Assembly (NCBI GenBank): GCA_029204045.2
Contig: CM055065.1
Span: 46,687,247-46,751,246 of the forward strand
DNA: 64,000 bases
Source of the DNA: Tillandsia leiboldiana
Lineage: Eukaryota; Streptophyta; Magnoliopsida; Poales; Bromeliaceae
Direction of reading: 5' to 3'
The translations under genes were made by a program, and so were the position numbers. Shown piece by piece: positions 45,390 to 58,720 of this stretch (the first letter of the stretch is position 1; every line of letters begins with the position of its first letter). The notes below the pieces were generated by a model. The model searched no databases. It worked only from the letters and a program-made list of their open reading frames with translations, and was not told the origin of the DNA.

Positions 45390-48176
45390 TGTAATAACCG
45401 CGGCTTTATTTGTCTTTCTAGACCTTCTTTTAAATTCTTGTTAATCCGCTTTTCGACTAAGGGGTCCGGGGGTGAATTATTTTTTCTTTATCTCTGGGCA
45501 GACTGTCGGGGCTCGCGGGTATTTTTAGACAATAAAGCTCGCGAAATGGATTTCGGCGGCGCGATCGGATCTGATTTCCGACCCCAGAATCTCCCGGAAT
45601 AAATTTCCCAAGTTTGTTAGCTGTTCGAGCGTTTAGCACGCCTTTCGAGGTAAATCTAACCCGGGTTCGATTTCTTTTAATTGGGGATTTGGGTTTCTTT
45701 TTTCTTTCCCCCGCTCCGCTTTGACCGACGGTTTTAATTTCGTGTAGGATGACTTAGATTATTTTCCACTCTCCTTATCCCGTACGACGGTTCCCCTTTT
45801 TAGTGCGAGCGAGAAAACCCTTTTTTTTTCCGAACCTCGGCTTTCTTGCAAGACGGAGTGAAGAACCGTGGAGCGCGACGAGGAGAAGGAAGGGACCATT
45901 GTTTTCCCCCACGAAACCCGGCAAGCGAGCGTGGGACGATACTCTCCTCTTCCTCCCTCTTCATCGGCGAATCGGAAGCACGAAGTTTCGGTGAGTTTTT
46001 ATTTATTTTTCTAGGGTTTCCTTCGGACCATCGCACGGGGGAAGGCGGGATGATCCGGTCAGCCACGCCACCGCCGTCGCGAGGCGCCGGATGCGCGCAG
46101 GGCTGGGTCGCCTGGGCGTACGGGTTGGGCACCCGCGCGGGGCCTGGGCGCCGCGCGGGGCCGCCCGTGCGTGCGGGCTGGGCACCCGCACGGGGCCTGG
46201 GCGCCGCGCGGGGCCGCCCGTGCGTGCGGGCTGGGCGCCCGCGCGGGGCCTGGGCGCCGCGCGGGGCCGCCCGTGCGTGCGGGCTGGGCACCCGCGCGGG
46301 GCCTGGGTTCCGCGCGGGGCCGCCCGTGCGTGCGGGCTGGGCGCCCGCGCGGGGCCTGGGCGCCGCGCGGGGCCGCCCGTGCGTGCGGACTGGGCGCCCG
46401 CGCGGGACCAGGCACCGAGCGGGGCCGCCGCAGTCAGGGAACCGTGCGGGTCTCACACCGCACGGGGCTCCGATACGCGCGCGGCCAGCGCGGCAGCGCG
46501 GGGTCACCGCCGCCACGGGTTCCAACTCGGTCACCGCCACCGCCGTCGGATCCGAGAGCCCCGTTCCGCGACGGGATCCGGACAACCTTTCTTTTCTCCT
46601 GGTTTTATGTTTGGTGAGTACTGACGTTTTCCCGGGGGACTTTGTAGTTTCGGGGAGCGCACCAGGACACGGGGGAGTAGCGCTTTGTTCATCGCTCGTA
46701 GAGGTGGGTGTTATCCCTAAGGTCTTAGCAATTAATTCTACCTTTTTGGACGGGGTCAATCATGTGTTAATGGTGCTGATTTTTAAAACTGCTATGAATC
46801 TCGTACTTGGATTAAATGTTATAGCAATGCATCAAGTAATTGTTTACGGTTCTACGGTTCTTACACTTGGATTATGCATTATTTCATATGGTTCTCATGC
46901 ATAGATATATATCGGATCTCGTACTTGGATTAAATGTTATAGCAAGGCATCAAGTAATTGTTTATGGTTCTACGGTTCTTATACTTGGATTGTACATTAT
47001 TTCATATGGTTCTCATGCATAGGTATATATATATATATTGCTTCACATAGTTCGCATGCATGGATATATTTGCATACATGGATATATATATATATGGTTC
47101 ACGGTTACTATGCTCGGCTGCAACACGCGCACCCGCGGTTTGGCCACCGCAAAGGGTGTGCTTTTCCGGAAAAGTGGTCCATGACCCGTGTATACCCACA
47201 GGACGGCGTGGGGCCTCTTTAGTTGTGGGGCAGGTATGCGCCAAGGTGTGAGCGGTGCGACCCGTCGGTTTAGTTGTCCGACGTGGGAGCGGTGCGACCC
47301 ATTCGGTTTAGTTGTCCGACTTGGGCGCGGTGCGATTCGTCGGTTTAGTTGTCCGACGGGATCGGGTATTGCAGGTTTACAGGTGTTTGATTCTACTTTT
47401 CCCTTGCGGGGGGAGGGGTGGTTGCTCCGGATAGACTACGGTTGGACGTTTTCTTTACCTGCATTATTATTATCATTTTTGTTTAGTCGCTGACTTCCCA
47501 CTTTGCGACAGGGTCCTACAGGGGAGAGAGTTAGGCGACGGTGAGGTCACGGCTAGAGGTGTTGGGTCTCAGGAGACCGGAACAGTATTTTACTCTTTAC
47601 TTTCGCATTCCATTTATTATTTGTAGACTGTGGATGGTTCTCGATACCCTCGTGGGGTCGGTGTGGATGTTGGTACGGTGACAATTGGATTGTCTATTTC
47701 CTCTTAATATTTCTGTGGGCCGCTTTGGAAAATAAAATAGCAAACAAAGGAACGGATTGCGAAAATGGATTTCAAAACCGAAGTGTCGTGTGGGCACTGT
47801 TTTCAAAATCCTGAGTTTATGTTGCTTTCAAAAACGGTTTTCAAAACATGGGTGCCGGGTGGGCGCCGTTTTAACAACCGTGGGTTTTATCCTTTCAAAC
47901 TAATCGGCCGTGAGTAAATTCAGTATATTGTGAATGGTTGTATGAAGTGGATTGTTGTGATTGAATGTTTCCTCATTATTGAACATTGTACAAACCGCGA
48001 CGCCGTGCATATACAGGGGAGACTCTGTCCGTTTGTAGAGTGATCCTGTATATGCGGCGGGTCTGGGCACGTGCCGGGGAAGAGGGGTTCTTCTTTTTTA
48101 AAACAAAAATTTTACACGTCAAATATTCAACTCTTATGATTCGTTTCCGCTAAAACAAAACCCCCGGGGTGTGACA
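45390..48176 (+). repeat. Chromovirus 3' LTR
   Basis: Colinear with the 5' LTR, including the 53-bp array (46105-46430), the duplicated block and the end hairpin (48002-48058). Confidence 0.92.
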
Positions 48177-49136
48177 GATATGGTCGTATCCTCGGCACTT
48201 GAAGCATTGGACTTGTCCTTCTGTGCTTTTCTTATCCTTAGAAAAGTTCTCTTGCTTTCTTGACTTGTAACTTGAAATACCCTTGCCTTTCTTCGACTTT
48301 TCGTAGGATGGAGTTTTACTTGAATTACCCCTTCGAAAGTTGCGGCGAAACTTCCTTGTCAAGAGAGCGAGATGCTTCTCAAATTCCTCCATAGATAGGT
48401 TCTCGTCATCGTCTGAGGAGGATGAATCCGTGTCTTCTTCCTTTGTTGTTTTCAAAGCATAACCTGAAGACTTAGAAGAGGATGCCTTTCTCGAAGAATA
48501 GTTAGTAGTAAATGTCATTTCATAAGTTTGTAATGAACGAACTAGTTCTTCTACACGTATTTCGTCCGGGTGTTTAATAGTTTCAATGGCTGTAAACTTT
48601 GGGCGAAATCGTTCAGGAAGAGTTCTTAAGATCTTTCTTACAACCTTAAATTCTGGAATCTTCTCTCCCAGGTTAGCACATGAGTTTACGATGTCTTGCA
48701 ATCGTGTATAGTAGTCCGTGAAAGATTCATTTTCTGCCATGAAAATAGAGTCAAATCTGCTCGTAAGCATTTGCAGCTTTTGAATCTTCACGAGGTTAGT
48801 TCCCTCATGTGTAACCTGAAGAACATCCCAGATTTCTTTCGCAGTCTCACATGCCGAGACGCGAGAGAATTCAGTTTGAGATAAGGCATTAAAAATAGCA
48901 TTAATTCCCTTGCTATTGTAAGAAGATGAATCTAACTCTTCCTTGGTCCACTTCGACCTAGGTTTGATGGTGCGAACATCACCAATAATTTCAGTTGGAT
49001 TAGACCATCCTAATTCAATTGATTGCCACACCCGTTCGTCGATGGAAATTAAAAAAGCTTTCATCCGTACTCTCCAGTACGCATAATTTGTTCCATCAAA
49101 GAATGGGGGTCTTTTGATGTTTCCACCTTCAACCAT
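48177..49136 (-). pseudogene. gag: Second Sirevirus copy, gag N-terminal part
   Basis: On the minus strand, from ATG at 49136, the frame matches the intact element's Gag residue for residue with few changes (start MVEGGNIKRPPFFDG). It passes the acidic Ser-rich linker and stops mid-knuckle, CFKCRGYDHI, where the chromovirus 3' LTR begins. The remaining gag sequence is at 36652-37486. The rest of pol and the other LTR are not in the window, presumably lost in the gap. Confidence 0.92.
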
Positions 49137-49158
49137 TGTTTACAACCCTATTTCCGCT

Positions 49159-49167
49159 CTGATACCA
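49159..49167 (-). other. Primer-binding site, second Sirevirus copy
   Basis: Minus-strand TGGTATCAGAGC spans roughly 49156-49167, two bases from the LTR. Confidence 0.85.
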
Positions 49168-49169
49168 CT

Positions 49170-50438
49170 TGATGGGTTATATGTAATAATGGATCTAAAT
49201 AGGGGAAAAAAACACCTAGAGGGGGGTGAATAGGTGTAAACAATAAACACTCAAAAAATCATTGCGCAATAAAAACCCAATGCGGAAATATAAATGAACA
49301 CGCAAGATTTTTACGTGGAAAACTCCAAACCGGAGTAAAAAACCACGGGACCGATAACACGGTGAAATCCACTAGAATTAAACACATACAAGGTGATATA
49401 CCGTACTCACAGACGACTCAACCTTTTCCATACGCTCCTAGTTGATCTTCTCCGCTCGCTCCGCAACGCGTCTCGAATCCACGATCTGCGTCCAACGCCG
49501 AATCCACGGCGTCCAACGTCGAGTCCACGACGTCTGACCGAATCCACGGTCTTCACCCAGTAGCACGCTTCGAATCCACGAACGTACCTCGCTCCGAATC
49601 CACGAGAGCGGTTGCACCTTGAATCCACAAGGCCACGCGAGTCCACGCGCCGATTTTGGGGTAAATCGTTGTTTTTGGGTGGTGATGATCCGCCGAATAC
49701 TTAGATCAAAGATAGATAGGAAATACCATCTAAGTATTCATTAGTTTGATTCAACTCAAGATGTGAGTATGAAAACCTAGAATCAAACTAATCAATATAG
49801 ATGAAGAAACATAGAGTAATATCTAATGATTTCCTTTCTTCTCTATATGTGGATCTTAGGCCGTATAAAAGATGACGGCTTGTATGTAGATTTACGGCTT
49901 CCCTCGATTAACCCTAGAAAAAGAATCATAGGGTCTATTTATAGGTTAGAAACCCTAGGAAGAAGATAAGGATCAAAAACTGTCCGTTTCTGGAAATTTT
50001 CACGACGGCGATCCGGATCGGATTAGCTGTGATCCGGATCGTCGTAACGAGTCAGGCAATTCCAGAGAAACAGGGTTCAGGATCCGGATCGTTCATGTAT
50101 TTCAGCAAATTCCCATGTTCGGGATCCGGATCGAAATGGCTATGATCCGGATCGGATTTGCCAATGAACAAACACCCTTCGGGATCCGGATTGGACTATC
50201 TGATCCGGATCCTGAACATGTCCCATGTCCAGTTCTTGATTTTTATGCGATAAAAAATTCTTCCAAGTGTTTCTACACTACAAGAAGTATTCGGATCACC
50301 AAAAATATTTAGTTAAACTTACCTGATCCTTTTGAATTCTTCTTTCTTGAGATTGAGGTATATGATCCAAACTTCATTCATCTTCAATCTTCAAGACTTA
50401 ACACTTTCACGAAATGCGCCAAAACAAAATCCGTAACA
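49170..50438 (-). repeat. 5' LTR of second Sirevirus copy
   Basis: 1269 bp, minus strand, ending TATAACCCATCA in place of the other copy's CCAACA. TATA box 49934-49942, hairpin array about 49440-49655, palindromes about 50010-50215. Adjacent bases 50439-50443 (ATAAT) would be one arm of the target duplication; the other arm is not in the window. Confidence 0.9.
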
Positions 50439-53400
50439 ATAATCACAATCTCAAAATCTCAGATAGGTCATCAGGGGGACAACTCTATCGTGACAGCCTC
50501 ACTCGTACGTCCCGACATCCCTCCACCCGACGGACCTGAAAAATGGTCACCCTGGGGGTGTGAGATACATCGACAGTGTATCCTAGTGGGCACGACGAGG
50601 CGAGAAATAGCTAATCGTACCTACTGGATACTAAAATCTACTGATAGTAACTGATCAGTGGATAAAAGCTGAATACTGAATAAGCATGCTGGTATAATAC
50701 AGAAATCAAATAAGTGCTGATAATAAATGACTGTAATCAAACAGGAACTGAATAATAAAGGGTACAAGATAAATAGCTACATGTAAATGAAACATGAAGA
50801 TGATAACAGCTATGCGTCAATGGCAGAAACTCAAGTACCCAATCACATGCCACTTTTGGTCACGCAGAACCTCAGGCTAAGCCACCGATCCGCACTATAA
50901 CTGGCTGACATAACCTGCACTCACAGAGGCTCCGCCTCCCGATGCAAAGGCTCACGGGTCCTTCCTCTAGACCACTTTACCGGTAAAGAACACTTAGGCG
51001 GGGGCCAGACCGCTAGTGTACGTGAAGTACAGCAGTGCGTGGCAAGTCACAATGCTATGCTCAAGCTCACGGTCTAATGACCGGATAGTCAGCAAACCAG
51101 CCGAGATCCCCTCAGGGAAGCAACTATCTGTCTGTATATCAATCAGGTCTATCATGCATAACTGGAAATAGAAGCAAGTATCTCTGGATATAATGCAATA
51201 TAATAACTGATAGATATGAAGCAACAATAGGCATGATCAGACCATGAATATCTACTATACTGAGATATAAGAACTGACGAGCACATATACAGGATATGTC
51301 CAAGGAAATTAATGTCTATCATGTAGGAATATATGACATATAGGCAAAATCATCAGGGATAATCAAGAACAAGTGTCCGACTGGACTAAAGCAACCAGAG
51401 GGCCGAAAAGATAAAGCCCGGACCGAAGATAACCCACCTTAATGTAGGCCGATCCCACTCCCGCTAGTCACTGGGAGGCTGGTGCTGAACTGCTGGGACC
51501 TGAACAGAAACTGGAATCAGAAACAGACTCACTCATACCCATCCCGACAACACTATAGTAATACGACGCTAACACGGGGAAACTTAGCCGAAACCAGGCT
51601 TTTACCGGAATTCCCGGAAATCCACTGAACCTCAAATCATGACCCACCAATGGTCTAAAAATATCCAAATACCGCCCAACTACACCTGCTGACCCTAAAC
51701 ATCATAATTTTTTATGTTTGGGCGGATAGGAACCAAATCGTAATTTCCTGCATCGAAATGTTGCTATAAATACACTATTATAATCATTGTTTCGACTCGT
51801 TCTTCCAAACCAGGAAGCCGTTGACTATGCCGTAAATTACGGCGTGTAGGTTTCGACGCGACAGAACGTGCTCAGAAGTTTGGGCTGGCACGAGGACCGA
51901 GGGCAAAGTTGGCCCATAAACTCCTAAGTTCAAATTAGCCATTATGCTACAACATGTATAATACTTGATCAAACTGAAATTAAACTTGAGCACCATGTTC
52001 ACTGAAGTCTAAAGAGTCTAGGGCTCACCTTAGACCTGCCGGAGAGTGGCCGGGAAGATCGCCGGAGCAAGGTGGAGCAACCACCAACAAAGACCAAGGC
52101 TCGGGTTGGGACAAGACTTGATCAAACCTGGTGCCAAGTTCCAAAAAAGATTAGCACCAGATATAGGACCCTCACATAAATGGTTTGGACTCGACCAGCC
52201 CCGGCGCCGGTGGCCGGAGACGGCGGCGGCCGGAGAAAAACCTAACCAAAACATTTTAAAACAAGGTTGGAGCATCTTATTTTCCAGAGGCTTACTGTCC
52301 AAAATAACTTGATGGAAAGCTTCATCAGTGTATTTATGACTCACCTGGGTGGTTGGCTGGCGACCAAAGGCGGCGGCGACGACCGGCGGTGAAGCTCGGG
52401 TTGCTTTTTGGTGCAACTACAGAGATGAACATCCCTACGTCAAAAGCTTCATGCAAATACATGAATAACTTCGTAATGACCAAATAAACTTACCTGGGTC
52501 ACAACGCGACGGCTGGGTGCGGCGGCGTTCGCCGGAGCTCGAGCTCGGAAGACCCCGAGGTGCTATAATGGCGGATTTCCAACCAGAGCACAAGAGGCCC
52601 TGTAACTTGGACCAAAGTGCTTCTCTCGGTGCAAGGTAGCCTTTCAAGGCGGTGGCCGGCGACTCGGGTGAGCGGCGGCGCCGGGCGGCGAAGATCGGTC
52701 GAAGTACAAAATAACCCGGTTCTAGGGCTAACCCGCGCGACTTGGATCCTTATCCGATCGATACCAAACTTGATGGAACCCTTTCAGTCTTCAAGAGGAA
52801 GAAATCCAACGGTTCAGATCTGGGTTCCAACGATTGGATGAAGATTGCGCCCGAGATCGGCCAAAAGTGGACTTCCGGCAAGAAGTCGCTCCCGCCGGCA
52901 ATAGGGATGACGGCGACGGCTCGAACTACACAGGTAAGATAGACTCAACATAAGGAGTCATATGGACGGACTCTTGAGCCACATAAAACTAATAAGTTCC
53001 ATAACCTCACCTTGCCGGAGAAGATGAAGATGGAGGGCTTCCCCCCGGCGGCGCACGGCGGAGCAAAACGTCGGGAAGGTTTGGGCTTTCCGGCGACTGG
53101 ACGGCGGTGGCGCCGGCGCGACGGTTGGAGAAGATGGTGGAGGCGTCGGTTCAACAGAGAGGGAGACAAATAGGTGGTCGGTTGAGGGAATGCCCAAGAG
53201 TCACAAACCGGATGCATGTATATAGTGCATTTGTGCACAAAATGCTATTAAGTCCCTCAACTAGCCATATTTAGCTCCAAGTCCTTCACTGAAAGTTTAT
53301 TTCACAGTTTAGTCCCTCTCCAATACGTGGCACGCATTACGAAGCATAAATTATTGGGTTATCGCGCAAAATATTTCGCTTTTTGCCCTTTTTCACGCTT

Positions 53401-53526
53401 TTCGAGGCGTTTAAGTCGTCAAGTTGAAAAACAGACTTCGCCACGACGTCCGGCTCGACGAAACCTATCAGTTAGCGATTTTTGTTCGTCAACGAGATGC
53501 CCGGATAAATTCATGATCCATCAAAT
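50439..53526 (-). mobile_element. Outer family-A LTR, left part
   Basis: Minus-strand LTR that lacks its 3' terminal few hundred bases because the second Sirevirus inserted there. Conserved strings include AATGGTCACCCTGGGGGTGT near 50543 and CGTACCTACTGGATAC near 50615. A weaker TATA (53215-53227) and donor-like junction (53010/53011) are about 210 nt apart. The sequence resumes after the nested plus-strand LTR at 57883. Confidence 0.85.
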
Positions 53527-54292
53527 TGTAAAAACTTGAATTTTATTGTAAATAAATAAAGAGGAAAAGAATGAAATATCCAGTTGACCCCTTTTTCCAC
53601 TGTGTAATTACACAGTTTACGAGGCAAAAATGTCGCTTTTCAATTCGAGCCTAATCTTGAAAATCCGAGATCACCAGTGCGGCCGTCTCGTCGAACCGAT
53701 CGAAAATGATATTAAGCAAGTTTAGATCCGACGGTCGGATCTTCCAGAAATCAGCAAAGAAGCGGGCGGGACCCGCGACTTAAGTGAATAGTGCTTTGGA
53801 ACAGTAGATGAATAGTAACCCTATTTCGAATTCCCCTAAGTGCCAACGTTAGCCAATTCGCTGTCCGGACTCCGGTCATAGTGATCCAGGTAGTCGATTC
53901 GAACGGTTTCATCATTCTGAGCGCAATGGCACTGACGGAATTTCCGTTTGACGACCCTAGGGTCTCGAAAAACGCGATAACTGTATTTTGGAACAGTATT
54001 GTATGGACCGAGATTTTATCCGGGCAGTTTCTCGAAAAACAGAAATCGTTACCTGATAGGTCTCGTCGAGCCGGACATCGTGGCAAAGTCCATTTTTCGT
54101 TTCGACGACAGAAACACCTCGAAAAGCGTGAAATACGACGAAAAATGCAGTATTTGCATAATAACACCCTATATTATGCCTCGTTTTGCGTGCCACTGCT
54201 TGGAGAGGGACCTAAGTGCGAGATATTTATACTGTGAGGGACTGGGTTGGAAATGAATGGCTTAGAGAGGTCAAAATGCAAATTGCACCAGG

Positions 54293-54634
54293 CATATAAA
54301 TGTATGTATACCCGAGCTAGGGTTCCACAAACCCTAAACCTGAGCCCAGCCCCAGCCGCAGCTCCAACAGAATCCTCTCCCTCTGCCGCACTCCTCGCAA
54401 GCCGCGCACCGGCCGCCGCCACCCCGTTGCCAGAGGAGAAAAGGCTTCAAGAAACCCACCTTCTCTCGGGTTCTTGGGGAGGAAGGGGTTTCGGGAGGGA
54501 CCTAGTCGATCAAGTCCCTGCCTGTGGAGTTCCCCAGGGAGCCGCAACCGAGCTGAGGTGAAACCAGGGCCAGCCGCCGCCGAGCGCCGCCGCGGGAGAC
54601 ACCCTTCATCTTCCAACTTTCCGGCGAGGTAAGT
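54293..54634 (+). promoter_or_regulatory. TATA-to-splice-donor module in nested LTR
   Basis: CATATAAATG at 54293-54302. A G+C-rich exon-like segment then ends CCGGCGAG with intron start GTAAGT at 54628/54629, about 335 nt downstream. Further donor-like ends follow at 55116 (CGCAG then GTAAGC), 55264 (CCCAG then GTAAGA) and 55570 (CTCAG then GTGAGC). Confidence 0.5.
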
Positions 54635-56360
54635 TCTTGAAAATAATTGCTTTAAGTTTGTCCATGGACCCTAGCATCATGTTCCTGACACTGAGGGGAT
54701 CATCCTTATGTCATCCCAGCCGTCATCGTCCATCCAGTTGCCGGTGGGAGTGAAGTATTGTCGGAATACCAAGATTTGGCCGAGATTGCTCACGGGTTTC
54801 ATCCGACCGATAAAATCAAGATCAGCACCGATATATCCCTTTCTCACGTCGACTGCAACATCTCCACGAAGTTGGAGGGTCATCGGTTGAGGATCGGACC
54901 CGACCGGACGTGCCCTAGAAATCGGTTTTTCTTCACCTTGGCCGATCTCGGCCGCCCGGCGCCGTCGGCCATCGCCACCAGAAGCGTCCTGGCACCCAGT
55001 GGGACCTTCTGGTCCAAGTTGCACCGGCCCGGAGGCCCTCGGCCGGAATCCGCCATTGACGGCCTTTGAGCTCCACCGAGCTCCGCCGCCGCCTCCTGGC
55101 GCCGGCCAACTACGCAGGTAAGCTCAGTACATTGTTTTATTACAATTCAGGCTGTTGCATGGGAGTCTTAACGTCGGGTTGGGAAATGCTGCAGTTGCAC
55201 CCGAGATACACCCAACTCCGATCTCCGGCCATCTCCGGCGCCTCGGGATCCGGGCACCCACCCAGGTAAGACCTAGATGCCATATATATGCTCCCCATCA
55301 TCTTTATTTTGGCCCAGGAACCCCCTGTTCCATGATCCCAATGGTTGCACCCGAGCCATCCATTTCAGGCTTGCCTCCGGCCGCCGCCGCCTCCGGCCGC
55401 CGGCGCCTGACCAGGCCTGTACCAAACACCTTCTGGGACCCCCACCTAACTGTTGCTCACCTCTGTAACAGGTCTGAGCCTGTGTTGTTCCAAGTGAACC
55501 CAACCCGAGCTTGGGCATCTTGGTGGTGCTGCTCCGGCCACTGTTCCGGCCACCCTCCGGCGCGCCTCAGGTGAGCACCACTGTTCTGAGTCCTTGCTTA
55601 ACACCATGCTCCAGTCTGTTCCTTATTTGATCAAGTGGATATTAAGAGATAGCGTAGTTGTCATTTGAGCCAAAGTGTGTTATGGGCCAACTTTGCCCTC
55701 GGGATTCGTGTCAGTCCAAGTTTGTGAGCACGAGCTTCGTCTCGTCGTAACGGACGCGACAGAATTTACAGAACGGCTTTTGGATTCCCGGATTTCAAGA
55801 ACGAGTCGAAACAGTCAATTAACTCAATGTTTTTATGCAATTAAAGATATGTTATGGACCTAAATGCAATTTGGACGCACGGGCTGTCTTTAGACAGTGC
55901 CTTCATGCCTACTGGGCATCTTGTTAGGATTCCGTAGGTTCTCGTTGATCGGGAATCGGATTTTGTTCGGTAAATCGGCGATATTGTCCCGTTTTAGCTT
56001 TTCGTTACTGTTGTGTCGTCGGGATGGGTATGTGTGAGTCTATTACTGACTATAGCTGTTTATTCAGGGCCCAGTTGTTCAGCACCAGCCTCCCAGTAGC
56101 AGAGCGGGAGTTCGAGGATCTGCCTACATTCAGGTGGGTTATCTTCGGTCCGGGCTTTATCTTTTCGGCCCTCTGGTTGCTTTAGTCTAGTCGGACACCT
56201 GTTCTTGATTAGCCCTACTGATTTTATCTATATGTTATATGACATATCTTGACAGACATTGATCTCTTTAGATAGATTATGTACACCTGTTTGTCAGCTT
56301 TTACATCTGAGTATATAGATGTCATGATTCTGATTATGCCTGATATTTTCTGTCACCTAT

Positions 56361-56463
56361 GATGATTTTGCCGATTCTTGATTTAGTCCTGATGATTTTG
56401 CCTATTCTTGATTTAGTCCTGATGATTTTGCCTGTTCTTGATTTAGTCCTGATGATTTTGCCT
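56361..56463. repeat. 30-bp tandem repeat, about 3.4 units
   Basis: Unit GATGATTTTGCCTATTCTTG plus ATTTAGTCCT at 56361, 56391, 56421 and 56451 (partial). Confidence 0.92.
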
Positions 56464-57065
56464 ATATGCCATATATTCTGACATGATAGACATTGATCTT
56501 ATTGGATATATCCTGTGTACATGCTCGTCAGTTTTATATCCCAGTACAGTAGATTTTCAGGGTCTGATCACGCCTGTTGATTCCTATCATATATGCCCCT
56601 TTGTTATACTGCATTTATATCCAGAGATACTTGCTTATATATTCAGATATGCATGATCGACCCATGATTGATATACAGACAGATAGTTGCTTCCCTGAGG
56701 GGATCTCGGCAGGTTTGCCGACTACCCGGTCACTAGACCGTGAGATTGAGCATTATGATGTGCCACGCACTGCTATACTTCACGAACATGGCCGGGGTCG
56801 CTCCCCGTGGAGATGGTTCTTTACCGGTAAAGTGGTCTTGAGATAGGACCCGTGAGCCCGATTGCATCTGTGAGTGCCGGGTTATTGTCAGCGGATGGGG
56901 TGCGGATCGGTGGTATTGCCTGAGGTTCTGTGAGACCAATAATGGCATATGATTGGATACTTGGATTTCTATCTTTGACGCATCATTTTTAGCTTGCACT
57001 GTCATTTGTAGCTATTTGCCTTGTACCTTCGCTGCTCAGTTAGGCTTGATTTTTCAGTTATGTCA

Positions 57066-57280
57066 TGATTACCAGCATTATTTATTTGCAGTTCCCTTAT
57101 GCGTGATTATTACAGTTATACCCTGATTCCAGCATTTATTACCTGCAGATTCCTTATGCTTGATTATTACAGTATACCCTGATTCCAGCATTTATTACCT
57201 GCAGATTCCTTATGCTTGATTATTACAGTTATACCCTGATTCCAGCATTTATTACCTGCAGTTTCCTTGTGCTTGATTAT
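57066..57280. repeat. Tandem repeat of about 57 bp, over three units
   Basis: Units around GATTCCAGCATTTATTACCT and GCTTGATTATTACAGT, nearly identical. Confidence 0.85.
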
Positions 57281-58101
57281 CTGCCTATTCAGTCTTATCT
57301 GTGGATTATTTGATTTTCAGTAGACATTATCTGTTATTTCAGCTTTACCCATCGATTATTACTATCCGCAGATTTTAGTATCCAGTAGGTACGATTAGCT
57401 ATTTCTCGGCTCGTCGTGCCCACTGGGATACATGTACAGTGTATCTCACACCCTCTGGGTGACCATTTTTCAGGTCGGTCGGGTGCTGGGATGTCGGGAC
57501 GTTCGAGTGAGGCCGTCACGATAGAACTGTCCCCCTGATGATATATCTGTGATTGAGATCTCGATGGTTAGTAGTTGATTATCATTTCATAGTATTCAGC
57601 TTCTATTTGATTTAGATGTTTCAAACTGTGGTTAGCATGTTTTATCTTGGATTATTCCTGTTGATTAGTTTATTATTTAGTTGAGATATTTATTGCTCTC
57701 TGATGGATGATCGGTGTACTCGCCTAGCCGTGCATGTATATGGGAGACTCTGTCCATTTGGATAGGGGATTTCCTATACGTGTGGCGGTCTGTTACGCCC
57801 AGTTTGCGAACTCTGATTTACAAAACAAAAAAAACAAAAAAATTTCAGACCTGATTTTTAAAACTCGGGGCGTGACACAAATACTGTGCAGTTTACAGTT
57901 TTGCATGCTTTTCGAGACTCTAGGATCGTCAGATGGAAATTCCGTCAACGCCATTGCGCTCAGATCGACGAAACCAATCAAAACGACTACCTGGATCGAT
58001 ATGTTTGGATTCCAGACAGTGGATTGGCCAAAGTTGGTATCGAGGGAAATTAAATTTCAGGGTTACTATTCATCCACTGTTCACATCCACTATTCACTTA
58101 A

Positions 58102-58677
58102 GGCTGCGTTTGGTTCGAGGATAAGGAAAATTTAGTTACACCGGGGATAGGTATAAGTTATGGGATAAGCAAGAACTAATGTAAATTTGCGTTTGGTTGG
58201 GTAGTTGAGTTATACCGGGGATAACGAAAATTGTGTTTGGTAAATTATATAGGAATAAGAAGAATAAGAAGAATAAAAAAAATTTGTGTTTGGTTGGGTA
58301 TAGAGGAATAAGAAGAATTGAGAGGGGATAAATATGTGTTTTGACTATTTTGCGCTTTAAATTAAAGTTTAAGTGGGAGTAAAAATTTTAATTTTTAAAT
58401 TTATATAAATTTAAAAAAATTTATAAAATAATTGTATAAATTTTAAAAATTTAAAATTAATAATTTTTTTTTACAAAACTGAAATAAAATAAAATTTTTA
58501 GATTTATTAAAAAATAAGTTAAAAAATAATATTTATTAAATAAAAAATTTTAAATTTTAAAATTTATAAATTTAAATATCTTTTAAATTTTAAAAATTTT
58601 AATTTAAAAAATTTAAAAAACTAATTTTTATTAGTGTATGGAAAAGAAAGGAAAAAAAAAAAGTGTCGTGGAGAGAG

Positions 58678-58720
<43 letters not shown>

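Larger units (their letters stand above)
37487..48176 (+). mobile_element. Tekay/Del-type chromovirus (Ty3/gypsy), complete structure
   Basis: LTRs 37487-40298 (2812 bp) and 45390-48176 (2787 bp), starting TGTAATAACCGCGG and ending CCCCGGGGCGTGACA (TGTGACA in the 3' copy). It sits inside the gag gene of a minus-strand Sirevirus. The target duplication is GATAT at 48177-48181; on the left the same site reads GAGTAT, consistent with GATAT after loss of one base. Primer site at 40307, gag and pol, C-terminal chromodomain, purine tract at 45378. Nonsense and frameshift lesions make this copy non-autonomous as read. Confidence 0.93.
53527..57877 (+). mobile_element. Nested family-A solo LTR, plus strand
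   Basis: Starts TGTAAAAACTTG and ends CTCGGGGCGTGACA, 4351 bp, with perfect duplication CAAAT (53522-53526 and 57878-57882). It inserted in opposite orientation into another family-A LTR, making a large imperfect inverted repeat. It contains the TATA-to-donor module, several exon-like G+C-rich blocks, and tandem repeats at 56361-56463 and 57066-57280. No internal gene. Confidence 0.92.

Noticed and set aside
46003..46904. Frames up to about 350 codons in the second copy of the G+C-rich LTR repeat
   Set aside because: Same cause as in the 5' LTR, and the frames are not colinear between the two LTRs.
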